Shown: positions 28,096-37,584, counted from the first letter of the stretch. The stretch is 64,000 nt of DNA from Methanosarcina thermophila TM-1 (GCF_000969885.1 NZ_CP009501.1:2983877-3047876), one strand, 5' to 3'. Program-made: numbers and translations. Notes: a model not told the origin generated them from the sequence alone.

Positions 28096-28989
28096 TCAGT
28101 ATCGCTTTTTTAGAGTGAGCAAGAATCCAAAAAGTGCCGGGGACAGGGATGTTAAAAAATAAAGAATTACAGGACAGGAAAATCCGTATGCTAAGTTTTC
28201 GCCCAGCAGATTGAAGATTGTGACACTTACAAATTCTCGAATTCCAAATCCGGATATTGATATAGGGAAATTGCCTAGAACTACGATTATTGGCAGCGAA
28301 AAAGTAAGAATATTATTTAAAGCCGGACTTAATGATTTTATTACTATCCAGTATACAACCAGGTTTACCAGATAATATCCTAAAGTTAATAAGAAAACCT
28401 TGGAAAGAACTCTTTTGTTTTCAGTGATTTCCCTCATTGTTTTTATATAATTTTCCTTGTGTTCTTTATTCTTAAAAAAAATCCTAAAAAACAGAGTAAC
28501 TGCTTTTTCATTTGTAATAATGACTATTCCGACAACGGAAAGCGACATGATAAATGTCATGAGATAGATTAAATTCCTATCATTAAAAAAGAAAGCTATT
28601 GCAAGCACACTTAAAAACATCAGGCAGATAACGTCTATTATCCGGTCCATTATTATGGTTGGTATGCTTCTTGATTTCTCAGAGTCCAGATAAAAAGCCC
28701 TTGAGACTTCACCTGTCCTGCCCGGAGTAAGAGCTCCGTAAAATGTGCCTATTAGAATGATTTCAAGAGATCGGAGAATCGGAATCCTGATATCTATGCA
28801 GTTAAGCAAAGTTTGCCACTTTCTGGCTTTCATTAAGTACATGAGAACTATAAGAGGCAGGGAAAAGGAAAGCAAAACCAGATTCATTTCAGTAAAAACT
28901 TCATAAATGGCTTTTACGTCTAGTTTACTTAAAAGATACCATAGCAGCCCCAGGCTAACTATGAATTTACCTGCCGTTTTCCAGTTCAT
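28096..28989 (-). CDS. Flippase-like integral membrane protein (LPG synthase TM / UPF0104 type)
   Basis: About 297 aa with seven or eight membrane segments. The family segment GTFYGALTPGRTGEVSRAFY is present, as is the later GNFPISISGFGIREFVSVTI, both typical of the AglD C-terminal/LPG-synthase transmembrane family linked to lipid-carrier or glycolipid movement. ATG 28989 is preferred; TTG 28998 is an alternative. It overlaps the end of the GT2 gene upstream, and the pair GT2 plus flippase-like protein is a common archaeal unit. Confidence 0.8.
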   Translation of the reverse strand: MNWKTAGKFIVSLGLLWYLLSKLDVKAIYEVFTEMNLVLLSFSLPLIVLMYLMKARKWQTLLNCIDIRIPILRSLEIILIGTFYGALTPGRTGEVSRAFYLDSEKSRSIPTIIMDRIIDVICLMFLSVLAIAFFFNDRNLIYLMTFIMSLSVVGIVIITNEKAVTLFFRIFFKNKEHKENYIKTMREITENKRVLSKVFLLTLGYYLVNLVVYWIVIKSLSPALNNILTFSLPIIVVLGNFPISISGFGIREFVSVTIFNLLGENLAYGFSCPVILYFLTSLSPALFGFLLTLKKRY

Positions 28990-30061
28990 GGCTATCAAAC
29001 TTTATAATATAGTCATCATTGTTTCTGGAGTTTGTAATCAGTTCTCCGATCAATCCAAGGGAGATAAATTGTGCTCCTATTACTGTAAGCAGTATCCCCA
29101 GCATAAGAAGAGGTCTATCCCCTATCCTTGTACCTGTGACCCATAGCGAGAAGAGGTATAGAGAAATAATTATCCCTGAAAAACCCAGTAGCATGCCTAT
29201 GCCGCCGAACATATGCAGAGGCCTTTTTTTATACAGCATTAAAAAAGTGACTGTTATCAGGTCAAGAAATCCTTTAAATAGTCTTTCGGCTCCGTACTTC
29301 GATTTTCCGTGGATTCTAGGATGATGCTCGACTTCTATTTCCCCTACAGTATAACCTTTCCAGTGAGCTAGAGCTGGAATATAACGATGAAACTCTCCAT
29401 ATAAATTTATATTTTTTACAACCTCTCTTCGGTATCCTTTGTATCCGCAGTTAAAATCATTAATTTTTACTCCTGTGATAAATCGGGTTAATTTATTGAA
29501 GCATTTTGAGGGAAGAGTTTTTGATAAGGGGTCCTGTCTTTTGACTTTCCAGCCGGAAACCATATCAAATTCTTTTAATTTCTCAAGGAATCTTGGAATT
29601 TCTTTGGGGTCATCCTGCAGGTCTCCATCCATAGTAATAACATACTCTCCTCTCGATTTATTAAACCCACAAGAGAGAGCTGCAGCTTTTCCGTAGTTCC
29701 GCTGAAACCTCAGAATTCTTATATTACTGTCCTGAATCGATTTTATTGTCTCGAATGTATTGTCAGTCGAGCCATCATCTACAAAAATTATCTCATATCT
29801 TTTGTCCAGTACCGAAAGAACACAGCACAATTTTTCGTAAAGTTCAAGTATGTTTTCTTCTTCATTGTAAACCGGGATTATTATCGAGAGATCAAGTTTG
29901 TTCGATATGTAATCATTCTGGATGGAATAAGCGTCTGGAAAATAAGCTGGATATCCTATTGTATAGATCCCTCGATTCTCTAATTGACCTCTCGAACCGT
30001 ACGTAACATTTCCTCCACATACTTGAAAAGTATCGATGATATAATTGCTCCCAACTGGCAT
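28967..30061 (-). CDS. GT2 polyprenyl-phosphate glycosyltransferase (DPM synthase/GtrB-like)
   Basis: The catalytic GT2 domain begins near residue 56 with LDLSIIIPVYNEEENILEL. It continues with IIFVDDGSTDNT, EYVITMDGDLQDDPKEI (the D-x-D), and FNCGYKGYRREVV, and ends in two membrane helices, a GtrB-like layout. The product would be a lipid-phosphate sugar donor. The start is uncertain: the first ~55 residues (MPVGSNYIIDTFQV...) are not family-like, and residues 1-20 lie inside a 155-bp tandem duplication (30003-30299). No ATG, GTG or TTG is visible closer to the conserved part. Confidence 0.8.
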   Translation of the reverse strand: MPVGSNYIIDTFQVCGGNVTYGSRGQLENRGIYTIGYPAYFPDAYSIQNDYISNKLDLSIIIPVYNEEENILELYEKLCCVLSVLDKRYEIIFVDDGSTDNTFETIKSIQDSNIRILRFQRNYGKAAALSCGFNKSRGEYVITMDGDLQDDPKEIPRFLEKLKEFDMVSGWKVKRQDPLSKTLPSKCFNKLTRFITGVKINDFNCGYKGYRREVVKNINLYGEFHRYIPALAHWKGYTVGEIEVEHHPRIHGKSKYGAERLFKGFLDLITVTFLMLYKKRPLHMFGGIGMLLGFSGIIISLYLFSLWVTGTRIGDRPLLMLGILLTVIGAQFISLGLIGELITNSRNNDDYIIKFDSHELENGR

Positions 30062-30299
30062 CTGAAATATGATAGGTTTTTAATAGTCCAGACTGCCATA
30101 ATAACCTGAGACAGCCATCTAGCTTACTGACACATGGGATATTCGTTTTAATCCTTTGTAACATTTCCTCCACATACTTGAAAAGTATCAGTGATATAAT
30201 TGCTCCAAAGTGGCATCTGAAATATGATAGGCTTTTAATTGTCCAAACTGCTGTAAATAACCTGAAACAGCCGTCTAGCTTACTGACACATGGGATATT
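30003..30299. repeat. Tandem duplication (~155 bp period) across the 5' end of the GT2 gene
   Basis: Unit 1 is 30003-30143 and unit 2 is 30158-30299. They share GTAACATTTCCTCCACATAC at one end and GACACATGGGATATT at the other, with scattered substitutions and one 1-bp indel. Read on the minus strand, each unit contains an ATG and the next ~20 codons of the GT2 gene, plus ~80 bp upstream. Unit 2 therefore carries a decoy start that runs into a stop after 22 codons. Confidence 0.88.
30148..30216 (-). pseudogene. 22-codon duplicate of the GT2 N-terminus
   Basis: This micro-ORF reads MPLWSNYITDTFQVCGGNV then TKD and stop. It matches the first residues of the GT2 gene (MPVGSNYIIDTFQVCGGNV) at about 16 of 19 positions. 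It arises from the tandem duplication and breaks off where unit 2 joins unit 1. It could be an untranslated scar or a short upstream ORF; nothing in the sequence decides this. Beyond it, 30300-30581 is AT-rich and holds two direct repeats (CCCCACTAAATAAT at 30325 and 30363; ATTACTAAATAAGTAAAAT at 30451 and 30474). Confidence 0.5.
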
Positions 30300-30581
30300 A
30301 TTTAATACTTTTCTATACTCCCCACTAAATAATATGATTATTATTTAACCGTTTTTCCATACCCCACTAAATAATAGGAGTAGAGATTTAATTACTTTTC
30401 TTATAAAAGTTAGATTTTATTTATTTTTTTATAGAAGTATAATAAATTAAATTACTAAATAAGTAAAATCAGATTACTAAATAAGTAAAATTAGTTTACT
30501 TCGGTATTGATTGTCTCTCCTCGGAACAGCGAACTTCTTACAGCTTTCCTGAGATTCCTTATCCTTTTGAAAAAAAGACTC

Positions 30582-31757
30582 TTATTTTAGGGGTTTTTCC
30601 ATATAACCTTGATAAACTAAACAAATTTCCTTAATTATTTTCTCCCAATCATAATTTTCAGCTTTTCGAAGTGCAGCTTCTGAAATCTTTCTATAGTCTT
30701 GGTTTTTCCCGATTATTTTATGCAAAGCCTTCGCAATTTCTCCCTCTGTAGGCTCCACAACAAATCCATCAACTCCATTTTCAACCAGCCCCTGCGCAGC
30801 ATTGTACTTCGCTTTTACCGTCACTACTGGCACTCCGCAGGCAAAAGCCTCGATAACTACCATCCCAAACCCCTCCCGGCTTGAAGGCAGCACAAGTATC
30901 TTTGAAGCCCTGATTTTCCCTATCAACGCCCCGTACTCCTGAAAACCTGCAAACTCTACATTTCTGTAAATTCCAGTTATCTTTGCAAGCTCTACAAGTG
31001 CTGTCTTCTCTGGTCCATCGCCTACAATACAGCACCTGATCTCTGGAAAATCGGTTTTAAGAAGTGCGACCGCTTTAATAAGCAGGTCGACATTTTTTTC
31101 CTTTATAAGGCGGCCTGCAAAAATAACATCATATTTTTTGCTTTCAAAACCTGAGTGAACTTTTCCACCTTCGGGCTCAATCTTGGAAACTCTTTTAAGG
31201 TCGATCCCGTTGGGAATTACTGTAATTTTCTCTCGCGGAACTCCCAGTGCTTCAAGCCTGTCCTTAGTCCAGCCTGAAACTGCAATATTATTTTCAGATA
31301 ATTTTGAGGTCATTTTTTCGACTAAGCATCCGAAAAAACCTGCCTTCCCCAGGTACTCGTACCAGTAATCATCCCATACCTCATGCCAGGTAAGCACTAA
31401 TCGGGCTTTTTTCAGGACTGAGACTGCTTTTGCAGTGAAACAGGAAAAATAGGGAAAGACACTCACATCTATAAGGTCAAAGTTTTCTTTCCTGAGTTCT
31501 GGGAACAGTTTAGCAGCAAAGATTATTGCCTCAGAAATTGAACGCCTGCCGTTTACATACAGATCTCGGGCTTTACAGACTCCGTGAAGGATCATGCCTT
31601 CATATTCAAAGGTATCTTCGCCTTCCCACCATTTAATCCCGTAAATATGTACTTCGTGCCCTCTGTCCAGGAGCCGCTTCCCCAGCTCATGAATACGCAT
31701 TTCTGCGCCGCCTTTGACCCATGGATAGACAGCATCGTACACAAAGGCAATTCTCAT
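30582..31757 (-). CDS. Glycosyltransferase family 4
   Basis: The 391-aa GT-B enzyme opens with a Gly-rich acceptor loop (YPWVKGGAEMRIHELGKRL). The donor domain has VIFAGRLIKEKNVDLLI and the E-x7-E segment REGFGMVVIEAFACGVPVV, as in GT4 enzymes using UDP- or GDP-sugars. It is only 8 nt downstream of the GT2 gene 31766-32914, so the two are probably co-transcribed. Sugar specificity cannot be told. Confidence 0.85.
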   Translation of the reverse strand: MRIAFVYDAVYPWVKGGAEMRIHELGKRLLDRGHEVHIYGIKWWEGEDTFEYEGMILHGVCKARDLYVNGRRSISEAIIFAAKLFPELRKENFDLIDVSVFPYFSCFTAKAVSVLKKARLVLTWHEVWDDYWYEYLGKAGFFGCLVEKMTSKLSENNIAVSGWTKDRLEALGVPREKITVIPNGIDLKRVSKIEPEGGKVHSGFESKKYDVIFAGRLIKEKNVDLLIKAVALLKTDFPEIRCCIVGDGPEKTALVELAKITGIYRNVEFAGFQEYGALIGKIRASKILVLPSSREGFGMVVIEAFACGVPVVTVKAKYNAAQGLVENGVDGFVVEPTEGEIAKALHKIIGKNQDYRKISEAALRKAENYDWEKIIKEICLVYQGYMEKPLK

Positions 31758-31765
31758 TTCACCAC

Positions 31766-32914
31766 TTACCAGTCCGTGTCCACTTCAAGGAGCATTACGC
31801 TCAGGACAATTGCCGAGAAGATCATCTGCAGACCGATAAAAGCAAAAACCATTGAAATCACTGCACTTCTCACTTCCGAGAGGGACCCATACCCTGAGCT
31901 GATCCAGGTGTATACTACTTTCAGTCCTAACAGTATGCCTGCCCCAAGAATAAGAGAACCTGCAAGCAGTTCCTTTTCAAGGGAATGGTAATTCAACCAG
32001 TTTGGAGTACCGCCTTTATTCTTAGGGTATACGCCGCGGACAATGCCGTACATTTTCATATAGCCGCCAGTAGACAGTGTCTGTCCTCCGAAGATCAGAA
32101 GCATACAACCCAGAATAAAAGAATGCAGCCTGTTCTCTGCCGCATCTCCGCTAAGCAGGAGGGAACCGGTTATCAGGACTCCGAGCGCAAAAACCACGGC
32201 TCCAGGCAGAAAGAGAAATGGCAGGGGGCGGTACAGCATCATAAATCTCACATGCCTCCATCCATCCTGAAATGAACGCAGTTTGGAAGGAGCCCGGCGG
32301 GGGTAATAGGTTATGGGGACTTCTTTAATCCTCAACCCGCATTTTGCAGCTTCGATCACCATTTCGGATGCAAGTTCCATGCCACGTGTCTTAAGATTCA
32401 TTTTCTCAAGCGCTTCTTTTGTAAAAGCTCGCATTCCACAGTGAGCGTCCGAAATTTTCGTCCCGAACAGGAAATTCAGCATTGCTGTCAGGAGGGGATT
32501 GCCTATATACTGGTGCAGCCAGGGCATAGCTCCTTTTTTGATATCGCCTTTAAGCCGCGTGCCTATTATAAAATCCGCTTCTCCTGCCATAAGAGGATCA
32601 AGGAATCTATCAAGCTCAAGCAGGTCATATGTATTGTCGGCATCTGCAATCGCAATATAATCCCCCTTAGCTTCAGCCAGCCCTTTAAGGTAAGCATTTC
32701 CATATCCTTTTATTGGACCTATTACCTTTGCACCCATTGAAGCTGCAATCTCTGCGGTTCTGTCGGAAGAGTTGTCAGCAACTATTATCTCCCCTTCTAT
32801 GCCATATTTTTTGAATATAGACTGGGCTTTCTCTATACAGATACGGATGGTTTCTTCTTCATTCATAGAAGGCATTACGACAGAAAGAGAGGGCATGTCC
32901 AGCCTATACAGCAT
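31766..32914 (-). CDS. GT2 glycosyltransferase with C-terminal membrane domain
   Basis: The GT2 domain has LSVVMPSMNEEETIRICI near the N-terminus, GEIIVADNSSDRTAEIA, the DADNTYDLLEL acidic motif, and DAHCGMRAFTKEAL. The last ~150 residues hold four or five hydrophobic helices. Such proteins make polyprenyl-phosphate hexoses or start glycans on a lipid carrier. The ORF starts at 32914; the Met at 32896, seven residues in, is a plausible alternative. It heads the short transcription unit with the GT4 gene downstream. Confidence 0.82.
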   Translation of the reverse strand: MLYRLDMPSLSVVMPSMNEEETIRICIEKAQSIFKKYGIEGEIIVADNSSDRTAEIAASMGAKVIGPIKGYGNAYLKGLAEAKGDYIAIADADNTYDLLELDRFLDPLMAGEADFIIGTRLKGDIKKGAMPWLHQYIGNPLLTAMLNFLFGTKISDAHCGMRAFTKEALEKMNLKTRGMELASEMVIEAAKCGLRIKEVPITYYPRRAPSKLRSFQDGWRHVRFMMLYRPLPFLFLPGAVVFALGVLITGSLLLSGDAAENRLHSFILGCMLLIFGGQTLSTGGYMKMYGIVRGVYPKNKGGTPNWLNYHSLEKELLAGSLILGAGILLGLKVVYTWISSGYGSLSEVRSAVISMVFAFIGLQMIFSAIVLSVMLLEVDTDW

Positions 32915-33231
32915 ATATCCTAATAACTATTTTGATACGTATTATTTATCAGGAATTTGTACTCTGAAATTTATTTTTTAAATTGCCTTCGGGCATGGTA
33001 ATAAAGTAAAGCAGGAATAGATAACCAAAAATCAGGGATACGAATTAGATATCAGGATATGGACTAAGGAAACAAAGCTAGGAATAGAAAGTTAACTTTT
33101 GCCAACAAGCTATATAAGGCATCAGAATATATTTTTAAGAAGGGATTCAGGTTTTCCGCGGATTATCAACTGACTTCACTATAGTTGAGACCGCTTTATC
33201 TGTATTTCAATCAGTTTAATGGGGGACTTGA

Positions 33232-33861
33232 ATGGTTAAGGTAAGCGTGGTATTCCATAGTATTTATGGTCATATTTACAAAATGGCAGAAGCTGTAGCT
33301 GAAGGAGCAAGAGAGGTTGAAGGAGCCGAAGTAGAGATTTATCAGGTGCCTGAAACTCTACCTTATGAGGTTCTGGAAAAGATGGGGGCAATTGAAACGA
33401 AAAATCTTTTTGCCCATATTCCTGTACTGACCAGAAGCATGTACGAAGACGTACTTGCAGGTGCAGATGCCATTATTTTTGGGGCGCCAACACGTTACGG
33501 GAATATGACTGCTCAGATGCGTACGGTTTTTGATGGTCTTGGAGGGTTATGGGCTAAAAATGCTTTTGTTGGAAAGGTAGGGAGCGTCTTTACTTCGAGT
33601 CAGACGCAGCATGGAGGTCAGGAATCCACACTCCTCACTGCTTATGTAACTCTGTTCCATCTAGGAATGGTCATTGTCGGGCTTCCCTATTCTGAAACCC
33701 GGCAGATGAGAATGGATGAAATTACAGGCGGCAGCCCATACGGAGCTACAACGATTGCAGGAGAAAATAACACTCGCCAGCCTTCAGAAAATGAGCTTGC
33801 GATGGCTCGCTATCAGGGCAGGCTTGTAACCGAGACAGCAAAAAAACTGGCTGGAAAATAA
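33232..33861 (+). CDS. wrbA: NAD(P)H:quinone oxidoreductase, WrbA-type flavodoxin
   Basis: The 209-aa FMN protein shows the phosphate loop region VVFHSIYGHIYKMAEAVAEG, the WrbA hallmark GAPTRYGNMTAQMRTVFDGL, and the C-terminal DEITGGSPYGATTIAG. WrbA proteins are tetrameric and reduce quinones by two electrons, protecting against oxidative stress. Transcription is probably monocistronic: a 317-bp upstream gap contains an AT-rich promoter zone (TATATAAGG near 33111), and a hairpin follows the stop. The tail of the gene is followed by three short GGAAAATAAA repeats (33857-33898). Confidence 0.92.
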   Translation: MVKVSVVFHSIYGHIYKMAEAVAEGAREVEGAEVEIYQVPETLPYEVLEKMGAIETKNLFAHIPVLTRSMYEDVLAGADAIIFGAPTRYGNMTAQMRTVFDGLGGLWAKNAFVGKVGSVFTSSQTQHGGQESTLLTAYVTLFHLGMVIVGLPYSETRQMRMDEITGGSPYGATTIAGENNTRQPSENELAMARYQGRLVTETAKKLAGK

Positions 33862-33901
33862 ATAAATCCTGGAAAATAAATAGATCCTGGAAAATAAAAA
33901 G

Positions 33902-33945
33902 TTTGGAAAACATTCCCCTTTGCAGGATGTTCTCCATATTTTTAA
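33902..33945 (+). terminator. Likely terminator hairpin between wrbA and the zinc-ribbon gene
   Basis: GGAAAACAT and ATGTTCTCC form a nearly perfect stem around a loop of about 13 nt, followed by ATATTTTTAA. It is placed where the plus-strand wrbA transcript and the minus-strand zinc-ribbon transcript converge. Confidence 0.55.
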
Positions 33946-33951
33946 TCTCTT

Positions 33952-34116
33952 TTACAAATGATCGACAAAACCCGGGAAGGTCACACCTCTGGACTCAATA
34001 TCCTGAGCTCTTGTCAGGCACGCCAGAGTACAATAAGTCGCCTTTTCCTCAGCTTTTCTAAGAACAAAAAATTCTTTCCCACAAACGGGACATGCTTTTT
34101 TCACGTAAGACATCAT
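33952..34116 (-). CDS. 54-aa zinc-ribbon protein
   Basis: The minus-strand ORF reads MMSYVKKACPVCGKEFFVLR, then AEEKATYCTLACLTRAQDI, and ends FPGFVDHL. Cys pairs CPVC and CTLAC make a four-cysteine zinc ribbon or MYM-like finger. The small size, basic/acidic balance and intact cysteine set argue that it is real. No strong ribosome-binding site is visible; either of two consecutive ATG codons (34116 or 34113) could be used. Function is unknown; short zinc ribbons of this kind often bind nucleic acid or partner proteins. Confidence 0.6.
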   Translation of the reverse strand: MMSYVKKACPVCGKEFFVLRKAEEKATYCTLACLTRAQDIESRGVTFPGFVDHL

Positions 34117-34586
34117 AAACACGCATTCTATGTATGTGAGTACCTTTAATATTCGTTTTTATAAATCACCTAGTAAGATAACGCAATAAAATATAAACTT
34201 TCTTATTAAATTTGTATATATACTTAATAAGAAATTAAATTGATTTTGCGGGAAAATCTAATTTCATTTTAAAAAAAATGTTATATAAAACGCATGTCTC
34301 CCCCTGGGTTCAATTGAGCTGATAATAATTATAAATATTATATCAACAGTTAAAATTATTTCTAGCTAACATTTTGATAAATCTGACAGGGATAAAATTC
34401 AGTTCCCCCTGGAATTCCGTATACTAAACTATTTGTGGTAATACATTCATCTCTCGTGAAGGGTTATATTTAAAAAATGATTCAACGTTGGAGTCATTTA
34501 TTTTTGAATTTCTGTTGAAGCTTAAATGCTTTGACAGGCTATTAATTGAGGGTCAAGAATTTAAAGGATAGTAGGAGGCATCCTGA
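34117..34586. promoter_or_regulatory. Upstream region of the glucoamylase gene
   Basis: This AT-rich gap of about 470 bp holds a TATA-like TGTTATATAAAACG at about 34279-34292. Near its end is a strong ribosome-binding site, GGAGG at 34573-34577, 9 nt before the ATT that occupies the start position of the glucoamylase. No ORF is supported here. Confidence 0.4.
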
Positions 34587-36596
34587 ATTAGGCCGTTAAT
34601 TTTTGGAAATGGGAGAATCCTGATTTGTGAGGACGAAAAGGGGACGATAAGGGATATTTATTTCCCATATGTGGGGCTTGAGAATCATGGGAACAGGATA
34701 AAGGCTGGGATATGTGACCTTGACTCTCTTTATTGTAGCTGGCTTGAAAACTGGAAGATTCAACAGAGGTATAAGTCCGAGTTTAAGGAAGATTTCTGTG
34801 AGCGTATTATTGAGATCTCTGGAAAAAGCAAGGAAGTAGTAGGGAAAACTGATATTGAGATCGTTAGTGAGGAAGTTCCTGAGGTTTGCAGGGGAATTAT
34901 CTCAAATATAGGGGAAACAATATTCGAAAATCCTGAATTAGGGCTGAAAATTACAGTCTGGGAAGCTGTCCACCCTTCGGTAAACATTTTCTACAGGACT
35001 TTTGAGATAAGGAATACCTCAAATTTGGTCAAACGCCTGCGTTTTTTCTCAAACCAGAACTACAAAATTCTTGAGACCAAAATCGGAGAAACTGCTGTAA
35101 TTGATAAAAATACGCTTATCCATTACAAACGCGACCGCTATTTTCTGCACGCGAGTGACCCTCCATTTGACCAGTACGCGGTTGGAACTGCAGAGTGGAA
35201 AGGGCTTGAAGGTACCTGGAGAGATATGGAAAGTGATGCTTCCCTGAGCGGAAACCCTGTAGCGCATGGTTCAGTGGACTCCACGCTTGGCTGGACTCTT
35301 CCTGAGTTGAAACCAGGGGAGGCGACAAGGCTGCACTACTGGATAGCGCTTGGAAAGAAATACCGAAGCGTGCTTCAAATTCATAAACGGGTAGCGGAAG
35401 CCGGAAGAAAAGCCCTATTCCATCACAACTTCAATTTCTGGAATTCATTTATTGAGCAGGTATCAGTTCTTCCGGAATCTGCCAGGATGTCTCAATTGCC
35501 TCAGCGTGTCTCAAAGTGCTTTTACAGAAGCTTGCTTGCAGTTGTCGCCCATATGGACATTAATGGCTCGATAATTGCATCCTGCGATTCGGATATAAAA
35601 CAGTTCGGAGCGGATCTTTACAGCTACTGCTGGCCCAGGGATGCAGCATGGGTATGCCTTGCGCTTGATCGGGCACGGTACCATCACCTGACTGCTGAGA
35701 CGTTTGAGTTTTTCGCAAAAACTATCACGCCCAGAGGCAACTTCCTTCACAAATACACGCCTGCCGGAGACTTCGGGAGCACCTGGCATCCTGTGCCTAT
35801 GATCCAGATCGATGAGACAGGGCTTCCTCTTTATGCCCTCTATAATAACTGGAAGATTGAAAAGAGTGTCTGGACAACAGGCAGGTACTACAGAAGGCTT
35901 GTACTCCCCACAGCTAATTATCTCGTAAAGGCAATTGACAGGGAAACAGACCTTCCGATTTCGAGCTTCGATCTCTGGGAGGAACGAAAAGGCGTGCATA
36001 CCTACAGTGCATGTACGGTCTACGCCGGGCTTAACGGAGCTTATGAACTCTCCCGCTCGCTTGGGGATTATGACAATGCAAATATCTGGAAAGAAGCTGC
36101 CGAGCGCGTCCGAAAGTCTATTCTGGAGAAGCTTTATGATGAAAGACTGAGGCGCTTCCGCCGTGGACTTAATGATGCTACTCTTGATTCTTCGGTCTTT
36201 GCCGTCTGGTACCTCGGAATTCTTCCTCCCGACGATATCAGGGTAGTCCAGACTATGGAGGCGATAGAACAGGAGCTTAAACGCCCTTCAGGCGGGATTG
36301 CTAGGTATCTTCACGACACCTACTTTGGCTATATGAACAGCTGGATTATCTGCACGCTCTGGCTGTCCCAGTGACACTCCGCAGTCGGCAACCTTGACCG
36401 GGCTCTCGAACTCCTTGAATGGTGCGCAGCTCACGCCCATCCCACTGGCCTTTTCTCGGAACAGATCGACGACGGAGGCAGACCTCTCTCGGTTCTCCCC
36501 CTTGCCTGGTCCCACTCTACATATGTCCTTGCTGTCCTGGAATACCTACAAGCCCTTGAGAAAAAAGAAAGTGGCTCCTGTGACTATCCTGAGTAA
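34587..36596 (+). pseudogene. GH15 glucoamylase gene with ATT start position and in-frame TGA
   Basis: The frame encodes a glycoside hydrolase 15 protein that would release glucose from starch or glycogen-like glucans. It contains LYSYCWPRDAAWVCLALD, and the acid motif SSFDLWEERKGVHTYSA. Two lesions are visible. First, homology-like sequence (RPLIFGNGRILICEDEKG) starts upstream of the first usable GTG at 34671; the codon ideally spaced from GGAGG (34573) is ATT at 34587. Second, TGA at 36372 interrupts the frame, yet the same frame continues for 73 codons to TAA at 36594 with clear GH15 sequence, including the catalytic-base region GLFSEQIDDGG (Glu at 36459) and LAWSHSTYVLAVLEY. The open part 34671-36374 alone would lack the base. 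It is probably inactivated, with TGG as the ancestral codon. Confidence 0.85.
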
Positions 36597-36647
36597 TGGA
36601 TGAATTATAGACCCTTGGAAAGTGGGAGCGAGTGGGGTATTCCTAAA

Positions 36648-37249
36648 TCAGATCGAAGCGATCCTTCCGGCATCGGTTATAATGTATCCGCTTTCCCCAT
36701 CGGCTATGTAACCCATTGCTTTGAGTTTCCGAAGGTGGTTGTAAGTCATGCCCTTCGAGATTCCGGCAGTTGCAGCTATCTTGGTAACCGAGGATACTCC
36801 TTTCTGGATCTCTTCGAGTATCAATTTTTTTGTTTCCGACAGATTGAAACTCAGCACCGGAAAATCAATCATAAAACTATCCTCTTCGGTCACATATACA
36901 ACTCTCTGCACCATATCATTCCTTGCATACGCCCCGAAAAGTGCTCCAAAAGCCTGCGGCTTCCGCCCGCCTGACACGTTGACAATTACCTGGTTGCCTC
37001 AGCATGTTCCTGCTCAATCAGCTCAGCAACATCTTTTGCCACGCGCACAGTATCATAAACAGATGTGTACTTTTTCTCAACCACAAGTGCGTTTTTAAAC
37101 GTTTTTTCAATCATTTCCTCAGACTGCACCTTCTTATCAGGCGCCCCTTCCTCTGACAGCAATATTATTTTTGAAGGGGATAGCCGTGTTATACAGATGA
37201 TGACAGGTTCAAGGGAATAGATTGTGGAGATAAGTGTAAGCTTTGACAT
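36648..37249 (-). pseudogene. csa3: CRISPR regulator Csa3 (CARF-HTH), split by a frameshift
   Basis: Two minus-strand frames together make one Csa3-type regulator. 36986-37249 encodes the N-terminal CARF part (MSKLTLISTIYSLEPVIICI..., 87 aa) and ends at TAA. 36648-36977 encodes the rest: the CARF signature NVSGGRKPQAFGALFGAYA is at the junction, then a winged HTH (SVTKIAATAGISKGMTYNHL). The second frame is open upstream as QVIVNVSGGRK, so one missing base (or two extra) near 36985-37000 explains the break. Csa3 proteins bind cyclic oligoadenylate or similar ligands and control cas or array transcription. Divergence from cas8 (gap 37250-37584) fits a local regulator. It is a pseudogene unless this is a sequencing error. 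Confidence 0.82.
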
Positions 37250-37584
37250 TAGATGCTTATTATTGCGGGGGTGGGTTAAATGTTTTACTTATGGATTAGA
37301 TATTTACATTTCACTTCGTATCTAAACTACTTAACTCTAAACTGAAAAAGAATATATATTATATGAATAGTACATGTTTATGGTTAACACGTATAAGACA
37401 ATTCTCAAATGAACATGATATAATGGATAAATTAGTTCTGAGGTTTAGATTTTAGAAAGATATAAGTAGTTAGGAACTTTAAAAAGTAATATACTGTTAA
37501 AATGTATAAAATTTGTGTCATATCAATAACTGTGTTTATCTAAAGAGTGCGCACAAAAGCAAAATTGACTTGAAGGTAATGTCC
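37250..37584. promoter_or_regulatory. Divergent promoter between csa3 and the cas operon
   Basis: This AT-rich ~330 bp contains TATA-like words (ATATATATTATATGAA near 37350, ATGATATAATGG near 37414). Towards cas8, GAAGGT at 37572 is a suitable ribosome-binding site for ATG 37585. A TTG-started extension (37513) is possible but adds a 24-residue leader with no family character. Confidence 0.4.

Noticed and set aside
36372-36374. Recoding of TGA as selenocysteine or pyrrolysine in the glucoamylase
   Set aside because: Pyrrolysine is encoded by TAG, and GH15 has no selenocysteine position. A second lesion at the start of the gene makes inactivation simpler.
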